A DNA stretch of 64,000 bases from Bradyrhizobium sp. Ce-3 (GTDB lineage Bacteria; Pseudomonadota; Alphaproteobacteria; Rhizobiales; Xanthobacteraceae). Shown piece after piece: positions 45,642 to 54,732 of this stretch. The stretch is taken from contig NZ_BQUV01000008.1 in the NCBI RefSeq assembly GCF_022835695.1, positions 372,001 through 436,000 on the forward strand. The letters run 5' to 3'. The translations under genes and the position numbers were made by a program. The notes beneath the pieces were generated by a model that saw only the letters and a program-made list of their open reading frames with translations, did no database searches and was not told the DNA's origin. Position 1 is the first letter of the stretch, and each line of letters begins with the position of its first letter.

Positions 45642-46790
45642 ATGTCGACCACCACTTATGTCCCTGAAGAATCAGCAAAAATCGGCCTGCGCCCGTCGCG
45701 GACGATGATCAAGCGGGCAGCCCTCGGGCTTGCCGCGATCATCGGTGTCGGCGTGGCCGGCGATTTTGGCTACGACTACCTCACCACCGGCCGCTACCTC
45801 GAATCCACCGACGACGCCTATGTGAAGGCTGACTCCACGATCATCGCACCGAAGGTGTCGGGCTATATCGCCCGGGTGCTGGTGTCAGACAACCAGCCGG
45901 TGAAGGCCGGACAATTGCTGGCCCAGATCGACGACCGCGATTACCGCACCGCGCTCGGCCAGGCCAAGGCCGATGTCGACGCCGCTAGGGCCTCGGTGCG
46001 CAACCTCGATGCCCAGCTCGAATTGCAGCAGCCGATCATCGACCAGAGTACCGCCGATGTCGACGCCGCCGAGGCCAATCTGAAATTCGCCCAGGAGGAG
46101 CAGAGCCGCTACGACGGGCTGATGAAATCAGGCTCCGGCACCATTCAGCGCGCGCAACAGACCGACGCGGCGCTGCGCGCCAACACCGCGCAATTGCAGC
46201 ACGCGAAGTCGGCGCTGTCGGCCGCGCAGCGCAAGGTCGACGTGCTGACCACGCAACGTGCCCAGGCTGTTGCCCAGGTCGACCGCGCCGGCGCCGTCGA
46301 GCAGCAGGCCGAGCTGAACCTGTCCTATGCGCGGATCACCGCGCCGGTCGACGGCACGGTCGGCGCCCGCACGCTGCGCGTCGGCCAATATGTGCAGGCC
46401 GGCACCCAGCTGATGGCCGTGGTGCCGCTCGACGCGGTTTATGTGGTCGCCAATTTCAAGGAGACGCAACTCACCAACGTGCGCAATGGCCAGCCGGTCG
46501 AACTCACTGTCGATAGTTTTCATGGCACCACGCTGAAGGGCCATGTCGACAGCCTGTCGCCGGCCAGCGGCCTCGAATTCGCGCTGCTGCCGCCCGACAA
46601 CGCCACCGGCAATTTCACCAAGATCGTGCAGCGGGTGCCGGTCAAGATCGTGCTCGACGATCGCAGCCTCACCGGCCTCTTGCGGCCGGGTATGTCGGCG
46701 ATCCCGACCGTCAACACCAAGGCGACGGTGCTGGCCGAACGTGAAGAGAAGCGGCGGCTGGCCTCGGCGGCGCGGCCGAGCGGCGGCTAG
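45642..46790 (+). CDS. emrA: Membrane-fusion (HlyD/EmrA-like) efflux protein
   Basis: 382 residues from the ATG at 45642, which has GGAGG with a five-base spacer. An ATG at 45621, with AAGGA upstream, would add seven residues. There is one N-terminal membrane segment (AALGLAAIIGVGVAGDFGY), then the lipoyl-like half (DDAYVKADSTIIAPKVSGYI), a long coiled-coil hairpin, and the second barrel (NLSYARITAPVDGTVG). It bridges the inner-membrane pump EmrB to an outer-membrane channel, which is not encoded here. Confidence 0.9.
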   Translation: MSTTTYVPEESAKIGLRPSRTMIKRAALGLAAIIGVGVAGDFGYDYLTTGRYLESTDDAYVKADSTIIAPKVSGYIARVLVSDNQPVKAGQLLAQIDDRDYRTALGQAKADVDAARASVRNLDAQLELQQPIIDQSTADVDAAEANLKFAQEEQSRYDGLMKSGSGTIQRAQQTDAALRANTAQLQHAKSALSAAQRKVDVLTTQRAQAVAQVDRAGAVEQQAELNLSYARITAPVDGTVGARTLRVGQYVQAGTQLMAVVPLDAVYVVANFKETQLTNVRNGQPVELTVDSFHGTTLKGHVDSLSPASGLEFALLPPDNATGNFTKIVQRVPVKIVLDDRSLTGLLRPGMSAIPTVNTKATVLAEREEKRRLASAARPSGG

Positions 46791-46902
46791 CACCCAACGA
46801 CCATCGACCTGCCACGCGATCGATCACCCGCTCGGTGGTCGGTCGCGTTTTGCTGCGCCTCTCTGCTGGGTCACTTCTTCGTGCCGCGCGCACGAGCCGC
46901 AG

Positions 46903-47085
46903 GGCTCCCTCCCCCCTTGCGGGGGAGGGTCGAGGAGAGGGGTGCCGCTTGCTCTGAAGTTCGTTGGTTTGCGAGACGCCTTCGAGTGACGCGTCCGACA
47001 GAATTGAACGGCGCGCGTGAATCTCCGACGTCAGCGCCCGGGGCCACCCCTCTCCCCACCCTCCCCCGCAAGGGGGGAGGGAGCC
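46903..47085. repeat. Inverted repeat with 40-base arms in emrA-emrB gap
   Basis: Arms 46903-46943 and 47046-47085 are reverse complements except for a few bases near CGAGG. Each arm begins with GGCTCCCTCCCCC and is very G/C-rich. About 100 bases separate the arms. The element could fold into a long hairpin that ends transcription from emrA. Confidence 0.8.
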
Positions 47086-47188
47086 TGCGAGACGTGCTCA
47101 CCTCACTGGTCGACACCACGCGGACCATGCGCTGCCCCGTGCCGCTGGCTCCTGCGCATCCTTGGCCGCAGTCGCTCCCTCAGCGGCC

Positions 47189-47236
47189 GATTATCAAGCT
47201 CTGCCGGACAATCCTTTCCGCTTTTCCCGGATTATC
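47189..47236. promoter_or_regulatory. Operator module B upstream of emrB
   Basis: 48 bases bounded by GATTATC (47189-47195 and 47230-47236), the same length and spacing as the module upstream of emrA. The central dyad is weaker (GACAAT in place of GATAAT). It lies 50 bases upstream of the emrB start. Confidence 0.6.
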
Positions 47237-47285
47237 GAAACCGGCCGCCTAATACATGTTGTGCGGGTCAGCAAGGACGACTCCG

Positions 47286-48890
47286 ATGACCGCACTCCAG
47301 CCCACAGCCAATGCCGCCCTTCCCGCCCCCGCCACGCCGGCGGCGCCGGCGATCCCGACCAAGACCTGGATCGCGGTGATCGGCGCCACGCTCGGCGCGT
47401 TCATGGCGGTGCTCAACATCCAGATCGTCAACGCCTCGCTCGCCGACGTGCAGGGCGCGATCGGCGCCGGGATCGACGACGGCGGCTGGATCTCGACCTC
47501 CTATCTGATCGCCGAGATCGTGGTGATCCCGCTGTCCGGCTGGCTCGCGCAGGTGTTCTCGGTGCGGATCTATCTGCTCACCAATGCCGCACTGTTCCTG
47601 GTGTTCTCGGCGGCGTGCGCGCTGGCGCAGGACCTGCCGCAGATGATCGTGCTGCGCGCCATCCAGGGCTTCACCGGCGGCGTGCTGATCCCGATGGCAT
47701 TCACGCTGATCATCACGCTGCTGCCCAAGGCCAAGCAGCCGATCGGGCTGGCGCTGTTCGCGCTGTCGGCGACGTTCGCGCCGGCGATCGGCCCGACCAT
47801 CGGCGGCTATCTCACCGAGAACTGGGGCTGGCAGTACATCTTCTACGTCAATCTGGTGCCCGGCGCCGTGATGATCGCGATGCTCTACGTCTCGCTCGAT
47901 CCGAGCCCGATGAAGCTGTCGCTGATCCGCCAGGGCGACTGGCTTGGCATCATCACCATGGCGATCGGGCTCGCCGCGCTGCAGACGGTGCTGGAAGAAG
48001 GCAACAAGGACGACTGGTTCGGCTCGCCCTTCATCGTCCGCCTGTCGGTCATCGCCGCCGTCGCGCTGACAGCCTTCCTGATCGTCGAATTCACCGTCGA
48101 GAAGCCGCTGCTCAATCTGCGCCTGCTCGCCCGCCGCAATTTCGGCTTCGGCATGCTGGCCAACTTCCTGCTCGGCATCGCGCTGTACGGTTCGGTGTTC
48201 ATCCTGCCGCAATATCTGGCGCGCATCCAGGGCTACAATGCCGAGCAGATCGGCATGGTGCTGGCCTGGACCGGCCTGCCGCAGCTGCTGCTGATCCCGC
48301 TGGTGCCGCGGATGATGGCGCGCTTCGATCCGCGCATCATCATCGGCGTCGGATTCGCATTGTTCGCCGGCTCCAACTTCATGAACATCTTCATGACCAA
48401 CGACTACGCCACCGACCAGCTGTTCTGGCCCAATATCGTCCGCGCGCTCGGCCAGGCCCTGGTGATGGCGCCGCTGTCGGCGGTCGCGACCGCGGGCATC
48501 GAGCTTGAGAACGCCGGCTCCGCCTCCGCGCTGTTCAACATGATGCGGAACCTGGGCGGCGCGGTCGGCATCGCGGTGCTGCAAACGCTCTTGACCAAGC
48601 GCGAGCAATATCACTCCAATGTCCTGATGCAGTCCGTCTCGCTGCTGGAGCAAGCGACCCGCAGCCGGATCGAGCAGATGACGCAGTATTTCATGAATCA
48701 CGGCGTCGCCGACCAGGCCGCCGCGGCCCACCGCGCGATCGCCGCGATCGGCAACGTCGTGCAGAAGCAGGCCTACATACTCGCCTTCAGCGACACCTTC
48801 TATCTGCTCGGCGTGGCGCTGATCATCGCACTGGCGGCGACATTGTTCCTGAAGAAGCCCGGCCAGCTCGCTGGCGGCGGCGCCCACTAA
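47286..48890 (+). CDS. emrB: DHA2-family multidrug efflux permease (EmrB-like)
   Basis: 534 residues from the ATG at 47286, with AAGGA eight bases upstream. About 14 membrane segments are present. DHA2 motifs include LGAFMAVLNIQIVNASLADV at the first helix, DDGGWISTSYLIAEIVVIPL, and RAIQGFTGGVLIPMAFTLI. It is a proton-driven exporter that works with the membrane-fusion protein upstream. The long gap from emrA and its own regulatory module suggest separate promoter control. Confidence 0.92.
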   Translation: MTALQPTANAALPAPATPAAPAIPTKTWIAVIGATLGAFMAVLNIQIVNASLADVQGAIGAGIDDGGWISTSYLIAEIVVIPLSGWLAQVFSVRIYLLTNAALFLVFSAACALAQDLPQMIVLRAIQGFTGGVLIPMAFTLIITLLPKAKQPIGLALFALSATFAPAIGPTIGGYLTENWGWQYIFYVNLVPGAVMIAMLYVSLDPSPMKLSLIRQGDWLGIITMAIGLAALQTVLEEGNKDDWFGSPFIVRLSVIAAVALTAFLIVEFTVEKPLLNLRLLARRNFGFGMLANFLLGIALYGSVFILPQYLARIQGYNAEQIGMVLAWTGLPQLLLIPLVPRMMARFDPRIIIGVGFALFAGSNFMNIFMTNDYATDQLFWPNIVRALGQALVMAPLSAVATAGIELENAGSASALFNMMRNLGGAVGIAVLQTLLTKREQYHSNVLMQSVSLLEQATRSRIEQMTQYFMNHGVADQAAAAHRAIAAIGNVVQKQAYILAFSDTFYLLGVALIIALAATLFLKKPGQLAGGGAH

Positions 48891-48925
48891 CCCTCATTTG
48901 CAACGACCAACCACGGAGAACGACC

Positions 48926-49384
48926 ATGAAACCCCGGATGAATTTCTACCAAGCCGCCCCCGAAACCATCAAGGCGCTGGTGGCGGTCGAAAGCCAGATC
49001 ACCGCAAGCGGCCTCGAGCAGTCGCTGATCGAACTGGTCAAGACCCGCGCCTCGCAGATCAACGGCTGCGCCTACTGCATCAACATGCACACCGAGGACG
49101 CCCGCAAACATGGCGAGACCGAGCAGCGGCTCTATCTGCTCAACGCCTGGCGCGAGTCGCCGCTCTACAGCGAGCGCGAGCGCGCGGCGCTGGCCTGGAC
49201 CGAAGCGCTGACGCTGGTAGCGGAGACGCACGCACCCGACGCCGACTATGAGGCGGTGCGCGCGCAGTTCACGGACAGCGAGCTGGTCAACCTGACCACG
49301 CTGATCGGCGCCATCAACGCCTGGAACCGGATCGCGATCGGCTTCCGCGCGGTGCATCCGGTGAAGGTGAAGGTCGCGGCGTGA
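48926..49384 (+). CDS. AhpD-like carboxymuconolactone decarboxylase-family protein
   Basis: 152 residues. The conserved motif is INGCAYCINMHTEDA, with C48, C51 and H55 as in AhpD-type peroxidase/disulfide reductases. The family partners in reducing peroxides or acts on aromatic intermediates. It follows emrB by 35 bases and is probably in the same transcript, which ties efflux to oxidative or electrophile stress. Confidence 0.9.
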   Translation: MKPRMNFYQAAPETIKALVAVESQITASGLEQSLIELVKTRASQINGCAYCINMHTEDARKHGETEQRLYLLNAWRESPLYSERERAALAWTEALTLVAETHAPDADYEAVRAQFTDSELVNLTTLIGAINAWNRIAIGFRAVHPVKVKVAA

Positions 49385-49411
49385 GGGCGATACTGTCCGC
49401 CATACATTCGA

Positions 49412-49512
49412 CTGTCATGCCCCACTTCATGCGGGGCATCCAGTACGCCGCGGTCTCTCGGCTCAAGCACCGCGGGAATACTGGATCGCCCGGTCGAGCC
49501 GGGCGATGACAG
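49412..49512. repeat. Intergenic repeat, CTGTCAT...ATGACAG family
   Basis: Starts CTGTCATGCCCC and ends GCGATGACAG. It contains GCCCCAC...GCGGGGC and CGCCCGG...CCGGGCG hairpins plus a CCAGTA...TACTGG pair. It lies between convergent genes (AhpD-like and dat) and could end both transcripts. Confidence 0.7.
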
Positions 49513-49527
49513 CACGAATGGGACGGA

Positions 49528-50388
49528 TCAAACCGCCGTCGCCTTCGCGAACTCGACATAGATCTCGCGCAGGCGGTCGGTGATCGGGCCGACCTTGCCG
49601 TTGCCGACGGTCTTGCCGTCGATCGCGACCACGCCCTGCACGAACACCGAGGCGCTGGTGATGAAGGCTTCCTTGGCGGCGAGCGCTTCCTCGACCGTGA
49701 AGGCGCGCTCCTCGATGCGCAGCTGGCGCTCTTCGGCGAGCTTGACCACCGCCTTGCGGGTACAGCCGGGCAGGATCTCGTTGCCGTTCTGCCGGGTCAC
49801 GATGACGTCGTCCTTGGTCACGATGAAGGACGAGGACGAGCCGCCTTCGGTGACCTTGCCGTCCTCGATCATCCAGGCTTCGCCGGCGCCGGCCGCAGCC
49901 GCGGCCTGCTTGGCCAGCACCTGCGCGAGCAGCGCCACGCTCTTGATGTCGCGCCGCTCCCAGCGGATGTCGGGCACCGTGATGACGTTGATGCCGGTCT
50001 TGGCCGACGGCGCGTTAATGATGTCCTTTTCCGAGGTGAACATCACCAGCGTCGGCTTGACGTCGGCCTTCGGGAAGGCGAAGTCGCGCCCCTTGTCGGC
50101 GCCGCGGGTGACCTCGAGATAGACCATGCCGTTGACGAGGTCGTTGCGCTTGACCAGATCCTTCTGGATCTCCTCGATCCGCTCCAGCGTCTCCGGCAGC
50201 GCCAGCTCGATCTCGCCGACCGAGCGCTTGAGCCGCGCCAGGTGCGAGGCGTTGTCGATCAGCTTGCCCTCGAGCACCGCCGCCACCTCATAGATGCCGT
50301 CGGCGAACAGAAAGCCGCGGTCGAACACCGAGACCTTGGCCTCGGAGTGCGGCACGAACGAGCCGTTGACGTAAGCGATCTTTTCCAC
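49528..50388 (-). CDS. dat: D-amino-acid transaminase (class IV aminotransferase)
   Basis: 286 residues, the usual length. The PLP lysine is K149 in WERRDIKSVALL. Other class IV marks are FDRGFLFADGIYEV near the start and EAWMIEDGKVTEGGSSSSFIV. It interconverts D-amino acids such as D-alanine and D-glutamate with 2-oxo acids. D-amino-acid versus branched-chain specificity is judged from the DRGFLFADGIYEV form. It lies downstream of the glt genes but is separated by a palindromic repeat. Confidence 0.9.
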   Translation of the reverse strand: MEKIAYVNGSFVPHSEAKVSVFDRGFLFADGIYEVAAVLEGKLIDNASHLARLKRSVGEIELALPETLERIEEIQKDLVKRNDLVNGMVYLEVTRGADKGRDFAFPKADVKPTLVMFTSEKDIINAPSAKTGINVITVPDIRWERRDIKSVALLAQVLAKQAAAAAGAGEAWMIEDGKVTEGGSSSSFIVTKDDVIVTRQNGNEILPGCTRKAVVKLAEERQLRIEERAFTVEEALAAKEAFITSASVFVQGVVAIDGKTVGNGKVGPITDRLREIYVEFAKATAV

Positions 50389-50464
50389 GCGAGTTCTCCT
50401 GCGGACGAAGGGGAGTTTCAGGCCTTCGTATACGCAAATTGTTAACGGGGGAAAACCCCACTCC

Positions 50465-50571
50465 CGTCATTCCGGGGCACGTCGAAGGCGTGAGCCCGGA
50501 ATCCATTTCGCAGCTGAAGATGCGGCCCGATGGATTCCGGGCTCGCGCTACGCGCGCCCCGGAATGACGAC
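50465..50571. repeat. Intergenic palindromic repeat, CATTCCGG family
   Basis: Left arm 50465-50507 and right arm 50530-50571 begin CGTCATTCCGGGG and end CCCCGGAATGACG. Strong similarity to 37412-37543 shows that they belong to one dispersed family. It lies between gltL and dat. Confidence 0.75.
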
Positions 50572-50595
50572 GGGGAGAGGCCGCCGCCCCCAGCC

Positions 50596-51327
50596 TCAGT
50601 GCTGCAGGATCTTCGACAAAAACTTCTGCGCGCGGTCGCTGCGGGGCGTGCCGAAGAAGTCGGCCTTCTTGGCGTCCTCGACGATCTCGCCGCGGTCCAT
50701 GAAGATGACGCGATCGGCGACCTTGTTGGCAAAGCCCATTTCGTGGGTCACCACCATCATGGTCATGCCTTCGCGGGCGAGGTCGACCATCACGTCGAGC
50801 ACCTCGCTGATCATCTCGGGATCGAGCGCCGAGGTCGGCTCGTCGAACAGCATCGCGATCGGGTCCATCGCCAGCGCGCGGGCGATCGCGACGCGCTGCT
50901 GCTGGCCGCCGGACAATTCGGCGGGAAACTTCTTGGCGTGATCCTTCAGCCCGACGCGCTCCAGCAGCTTCATGGCCTTGGTGGTGGCGTCGTCATGCTT
51001 GCGGCCCAGCACCTTCTCCTGCGCCAGGCGGAGATTGTCGATGATCCGCAGATGCGGGAACAGCTCGAAATGCTGGAACACCATGCCGACGCGGGAGCGC
51101 AGCTTCGGCAAATTGGTCTTGGGATCGTTGACCTTGACGCCGTCGAGCGTGATGTCGCCGCCCTGGATCGGCTCCAGCGCGTTGACGCACTTGATCAGGG
51201 TCGACTTGCCCGAGCCGGACGGGCCGCAGACCACCACCACCTCGCCCTTGGCGACGCTGGTGGTGCAGTCCTTCAGCACCTGGAAGGTCGGCCCGTACCA
51301 TTTATTGACGTGACTGATCTCGATCAT
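50596..51327 (-). CDS. gltL: Glutamate/aspartate ABC importer ATP-binding protein
   Basis: 243 residues from the ATG at 51327. Walker [10 protein letters not shown] is at 35-43, the signature LSGGQQQR at 137-144, and Walker [13 protein letters not shown] follows; the H-loop is VVTHEMGF. It powers amino-acid import at the cytoplasmic face. It is the last gene of the gltIJKL set, 19 bases after gltK. The upstream start site is weak, so translation may depend on gltK. Confidence 0.95.
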   Translation of the reverse strand: MIEISHVNKWYGPTFQVLKDCTTSVAKGEVVVVCGPSGSGKSTLIKCVNALEPIQGGDITLDGVKVNDPKTNLPKLRSRVGMVFQHFELFPHLRIIDNLRLAQEKVLGRKHDDATTKAMKLLERVGLKDHAKKFPAELSGGQQQRVAIARALAMDPIAMLFDEPTSALDPEMISEVLDVMVDLAREGMTMMVVTHEMGFANKVADRVIFMDRGEIVEDAKKADFFGTPRSDRAQKFLSKILQH

Positions 51328-51346
51328 GATGGCTCGACTTGTTGGT

Positions 51347-52039
51347 TCAGCGAACAATGGCGATCCGCGCCTGCAGGCGGCGCACGCCAAAGGACGCGAC
51401 ACAGGAAATGACGAAGTAGACCAGCGCGGCGAACAGGTACATTTCGACCAGACGGCCGTCGCGCTGCGCGACCTTGCTGGCGGCGCCGAGGAAATCCGGG
51501 ATCGACAGCACGTAGACCAGCGAGGTGTCCTGGAACAGTACGATGGTCTGCGTCAGCAGCACCGGCAGCATGTTGCGGAACGCCTGCGGCAGCACGACGT
51601 AGCGCATCGACTGCGCGTAGTTCAGGCCGAGCGCGCTGGCCGCGGCCGGCTGGCCCTTCGAGATCGACTGGATGCCGGCGCGCATGATCTCGGAGAAGTA
51701 CGCCGCCTCGAATGCGATGAAGGTGATCAGCGAGGAGGCGAAGGCGCCGACCGTGATCGGCCGCGACGCGCCGGTCAGCCACTGCCCGATGTAAGGCACC
51801 AGGAAGTAGAACCAGAAGATCACCAGCACCAGCGGCAGCGAGCGGATGAAGTCGACATAGAAGCCGGCGATGCGCCCGAGCACCTTGTAGCTCGACAGCC
51901 GCATCAGGGCGATCAGGGTGCCGAACACGAGGCCGCCGAACGCCGCGAGCGCCGTCAGGGTCAGCGTGAAGCGCATGCCCTCGAAGAACAGATAGGGCAG
52001 CGCGCGGCGGATGACGTCGAAATCGAAATTGCCGAGCAT
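51347..52039 (-). CDS. gltK: Glutamate/aspartate ABC importer permease
   Basis: 230 residues from the ATG at 52039, three bases after the gltJ stop; upstream extension of the frame is a gltJ shadow. About five membrane segments with the permease EAA loop [22 protein letters not shown]. It pairs with GltJ to form the channel. Confidence 0.93.
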   Translation of the reverse strand: MLGNFDFDVIRRALPYLFFEGMRFTLTLTALAAFGGLVFGTLIALMRLSSYKVLGRIAGFYVDFIRSLPLVLVIFWFYFLVPYIGQWLTGASRPITVGAFASSLITFIAFEAAYFSEIMRAGIQSISKGQPAAASALGLNYAQSMRYVVLPQAFRNMLPVLLTQTIVLFQDTSLVYVLSIPDFLGAASKVAQRDGRLVEMYLFAALVYFVISCVASFGVRRLQARIAIVR

Positions 52040-52041
52040 CG

Positions 52042-52773
52042 TTATTTGCCCGTGATGTAGCCGGGGATCGCGACATAGCGCTCGAGGAAGCGCATCGCGG
52101 TGACCACGACGAAATTGAGGAGAAGGTAAAGCACGGTTGCCGCCGTGAAGGCCTCGAACACCTGGAACGAGAATTCCTGCATCGAGCGGGCCTCGCCGGT
52201 CAATTCGATCAGGCCGATGGTGATGGCGACCGCGCTGTTCTTGATGGTGTTGAGGAATTCGGAGGTCAGCGGCGGCAGGATGATGCGGAACGCCATCGGC
52301 AGCAATACGTAGCGATAGGTCTGCACCGTGGTGAGGCCAAGCGCGGTCGAAGCCTGCTTCTGGCCGCGCGGCAGCGAGCCGATGCCGGCCTGCAATTGCA
52401 CGGCGACGCGCGCCGACATGAACAGACCGACGCCGATCGCGGCGGTCCAGAACGGCGCATTGGGCATTTGCTTCAGCCACAGCCCGATCGATTTCGGCAG
52501 CAACTCGGGCAGCACGAAGAACCACAGGAACAGCTGCACCAGCAGCGGCATGTTGCGGAAGAACTCGACCCAGCCGAAGCCGATCCACGACGCCGTCCGC
52601 GACGGCAGCGTGCGCAGCACGCCGATCACCGAGCCGGTGACCAGCGCGATGATCCAGGCGAGCACCGATACCTTGACGGTGACCACCAGTCCCGACAGCA
52701 ACAGGTCGAGATAGGTGCCGGTCCCCATCGGGTTCGGCTCGAGAAAGATGTGCCAGTTCCAGTTGTAGTTCAC
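52042..52773 (-). CDS. gltJ: Glutamate/aspartate ABC importer permease
   Basis: 243 residues. The start MNYNWNWHIF and the GGTYLDLLL-like first helix are typical of GltJ. The EAA loop is SARVAVQLQAGIGSLPRGQKQASTALG. About five membrane segments are present. It follows gltI across a 149-base gap that contains two hairpins. Confidence 0.93.
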   Translation of the reverse strand: MNYNWNWHIFLEPNPMGTGTYLDLLLSGLVVTVKVSVLAWIIALVTGSVIGVLRTLPSRTASWIGFGWVEFFRNMPLLVQLFLWFFVLPELLPKSIGLWLKQMPNAPFWTAAIGVGLFMSARVAVQLQAGIGSLPRGQKQASTALGLTTVQTYRYVLLPMAFRIILPPLTSEFLNTIKNSAVAITIGLIELTGEARSMQEFSFQVFEAFTAATVLYLLLNFVVVTAMRFLERYVAIPGYITGK

Positions 52774-52837
52774 GGGTCCCCCGCGCTCTCGCGCCGATCA
52801 CGCATTACGCCGACATCACGCGCCGCGTCTATGCAAA

Positions 52838-52870
52838 TGTCCGGCCATTCTCCTCAAAAATGGCCGGACA
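52838..52870 (-). other. Perfect 12-base-pair hairpin between gltI and gltJ
   Basis: TGTCCGGCCATT (52838-52849) pairs with AATGGCCGGACA (52859-52870) around a nine-base loop. No T-tract follows on the transcribed strand. In binding-protein-dependent operons such hairpins commonly stabilise the receptor mRNA and lower downstream expression. Confidence 0.75.
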
Positions 52871-52882
52871 CGTTCTTTTCGG

Positions 52883-52908
52883 GACCCGCCACCGAACGGT
52901 GACGGGTC
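52883..52908 (-). other. Second hairpin after gltI
   Basis: GACCCG pairs with CGGGTC and CACCG with CGGTG around a tight AA loop, with one mismatch. It starts 15 bases after the gltI stop and lies directly before the 12-base-pair hairpin. Confidence 0.6.
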
Positions 52909-52922
52909 ATGCGCAACCGCGA

Positions 52923-53840
52923 TCAGTTCACCAGATACGCATCCGGATCCGGCGAGTCCGACGGCTTTGCAAACTGCTTCTTCATCTCAGGTCCAGCCGG
53001 CGAGTTGAGATTGAGGCCCTTCGGCGGGATCTTCTGGGTGAACCACTTGTCGTAGATCTTCTGGCCCTCGCCGCTGGTGTAGAGCGCCGCGGTGGCGGCG
53101 TCGACGACCTTCTTGAACGGCGCGTCATCCTTGCGCAGCATGATGCCGTAGGGCTCCGGCTTGGAGAACGCGTCCTTGGAGATCACGTAGTCGTCCGGCG
53201 ACTTCGAGCCGGCGACGAGGCTCGCGAGCAGGATGTCGTCCATCACGAAGGCGACCGCGCGGTCGGTCTCGACCATCAGGAAGGCCTCGGCGTGATCCTT
53301 GGCCGGGATGATGTTGACGCTCAGGCCGCGCGCGAGGTTGGCCTCGGTCAGCTGCTTGATGTTGGTGGTGCCGGCGGTCGAAACCACCGTCTTGCCCTTC
53401 AGGTCGTCGATCGAGTTGATCTTGTTCGCCTTCTTGGTGACGTAGCGGCTCGCGGTCAGGAAGTGCGAATTGGTGAAGGAGACCTGCTTCTGACGCTCGG
53501 CATTGTTGGTGGTCGAGCCGCATTCGAGGTCGACGGTGCCGTTGGCCATCAGCGGAATACGCGTCGCCGAGGTCACCGGGTTGAGCTTGACCTCGAGCTT
53601 GTCGAGCTTCAGCTCCTTCTTCACGGCATCGACGATCTTGTAGCAGATGTCCATCGCGTAGCCGACGGGCTTCTGGTTGTCGTCGAGATAGGAGAACGGG
53701 ATCGAGGAATCGCGATAGCCGAGCGTGATTGCGCCGGTGTCCTTGATGTTCTTCAGGGTGCCCGTCAGCTCCTCGGCCTGCGCCTGGCTCACGCCGAGCG
53801 CGGCGGCGAGCGCGAAGCCGATCAGATATTTGGATGTCAT
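52923..53840 (-). CDS. gltI: Glutamate/aspartate ABC importer periplasmic binding protein
   Basis: 305 residues. A signal peptide (MTSKYLIGFALAAALGVSQA) ends near residue 22. It matches GltI at many points: IKDTGAITLGYRDSSIPFSY, DLECGSTTNNAERQKQ, AKDHAEAF, and AVAFVMDDILLA. It captures glutamate or aspartate in the periplasm. AAGGAG lies seven bases before the start. It begins only 28 bases after the alpha/beta-hydrolase gene on the same strand, so read-through from that gene is likely. Confidence 0.95.
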   Translation of the reverse strand: MTSKYLIGFALAAALGVSQAQAEELTGTLKNIKDTGAITLGYRDSSIPFSYLDDNQKPVGYAMDICYKIVDAVKKELKLDKLEVKLNPVTSATRIPLMANGTVDLECGSTTNNAERQKQVSFTNSHFLTASRYVTKKANKINSIDDLKGKTVVSTAGTTNIKQLTEANLARGLSVNIIPAKDHAEAFLMVETDRAVAFVMDDILLASLVAGSKSPDDYVISKDAFSKPEPYGIMLRKDDAPFKKVVDAATAALYTSGEGQKIYDKWFTQKIPPKGLNLNSPAGPEMKKQFAKPSDSPDPDAYLVN

Positions 53841-53868
53841 ACGTCTACTCCTTCGTGGAAACGTCGAT

Positions 53869-54732
53869 TTACTGCGTGAGAATGTCGGCGAGGACGGGTG
53901 CGATGTAGCGGCGAAACTGGTCCGGATTCTCGCTCATCGGAAAATGACCGAGCTTTTCCATGATCGTGACGCTGGCGCCCCCTATTGCCGCTGCCGTCCG
54001 CCTCGTGTCCTCAGGCGTGCAGGAGAAATCATACTCGCCCGTGAGGAGATAGAGCCTGCATACTTTAGTATCGATTGACGCGACCCGACCGCGCAGGTCG
54101 CCGTCGACACGATAGAAATAGAGGTCGCCCTTGAACACGCCGGGGCCGCCCTGCTTGTAGGCCCACAGCGTTTCCATCCGTGCCGGCGCCGGGCTTTGCG
54201 GCGCGATCAGCCCCGACACCAGCGCGGCGCAGACCTCGCCGCCGTGGACGTCGGGGCGGTTCAGCCAGTCGGTGTCATACCACGGCGCCTGGAAATCGGC
54301 GGCCTCGAGCCCGATCAGCGCGCCGAACTCGGCGGCATGTTCGATCGCAAGGTTGAGCACGATGCGGCCGCCGATCGAGCAGCCCATCACCACAGGCTTC
54401 TCCAGCCGCAATGCACGGCAGAAGGCGCGGATGGTCTCGGTGTAGCGGTTGGTGGTGAGTTGGTATTCATCGCCGGTCCAGCTCATCGGCGGATTCGATT
54501 TACCATGCCAGGGCATATCGAAGGCAATGATGCGGAAATTTTCGGCAAATTGCGCGTCAGCGAGCAGATGCCGCCACTGCCGCGCGTCGGCGCCCGCGGT
54601 GTGCAGGCAGACCAGCGGAATGCCCTTGCCGTTCTCCTCGAAATAGATGCGGTGCAGCTCGCCGCCGATCTCGACATGCACGTAGCGGCCGACCATCGGC
54701 TCGATATGACCGTTCGCGATCGCGCCGCTCAT
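53869..54732 (-). CDS. Alpha/beta-fold hydrolase
   Basis: 287 residues from the ATG at 54732. The triad is S119 in MGCSIGG, D235 in GEYDFSC and H263 in LGHFPM; HTAGADAR forms the oxyanion region. It probably hydrolyses an ester, lactone or C-C bond of a small aromatic or alicyclic compound. The start overlaps the stop of the small upstream gene (ATGA), so the two are translationally coupled. The frame upstream of this start only shadows that gene. Confidence 0.9.
   Translation of the reverse strand: MSGAIANGHIEPMVGRYVHVEIGGELHRIYFEENGKGIPLVCLHTAGADARQWRHLLADAQFAENFRIIAFDMPWHGKSNPPMSWTGDEYQLTTNRYTETIRAFCRALRLEKPVVMGCSIGGRIVLNLAIEHAAEFGALIGLEAADFQAPWYDTDWLNRPDVHGGEVCAALVSGLIAPQSPAPARMETLWAYKQGGPGVFKGDLYFYRVDGDLRGRVASIDTKVCRLYLLTGEYDFSCTPEDTRRTAAAIGGASVTIMEKLGHFPMSENPDQFRRYIAPVLADILTQ

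Larger units (their letters stand above)
46791..47285. other. Long intercistronic gap between emrA and emrB
   Basis: 495 bases without a supported gene. It holds a 40-base inverted repeat and a second regulatory module just before emrB. The gap makes independent transcription of emrB likely. Confidence 0.6.
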
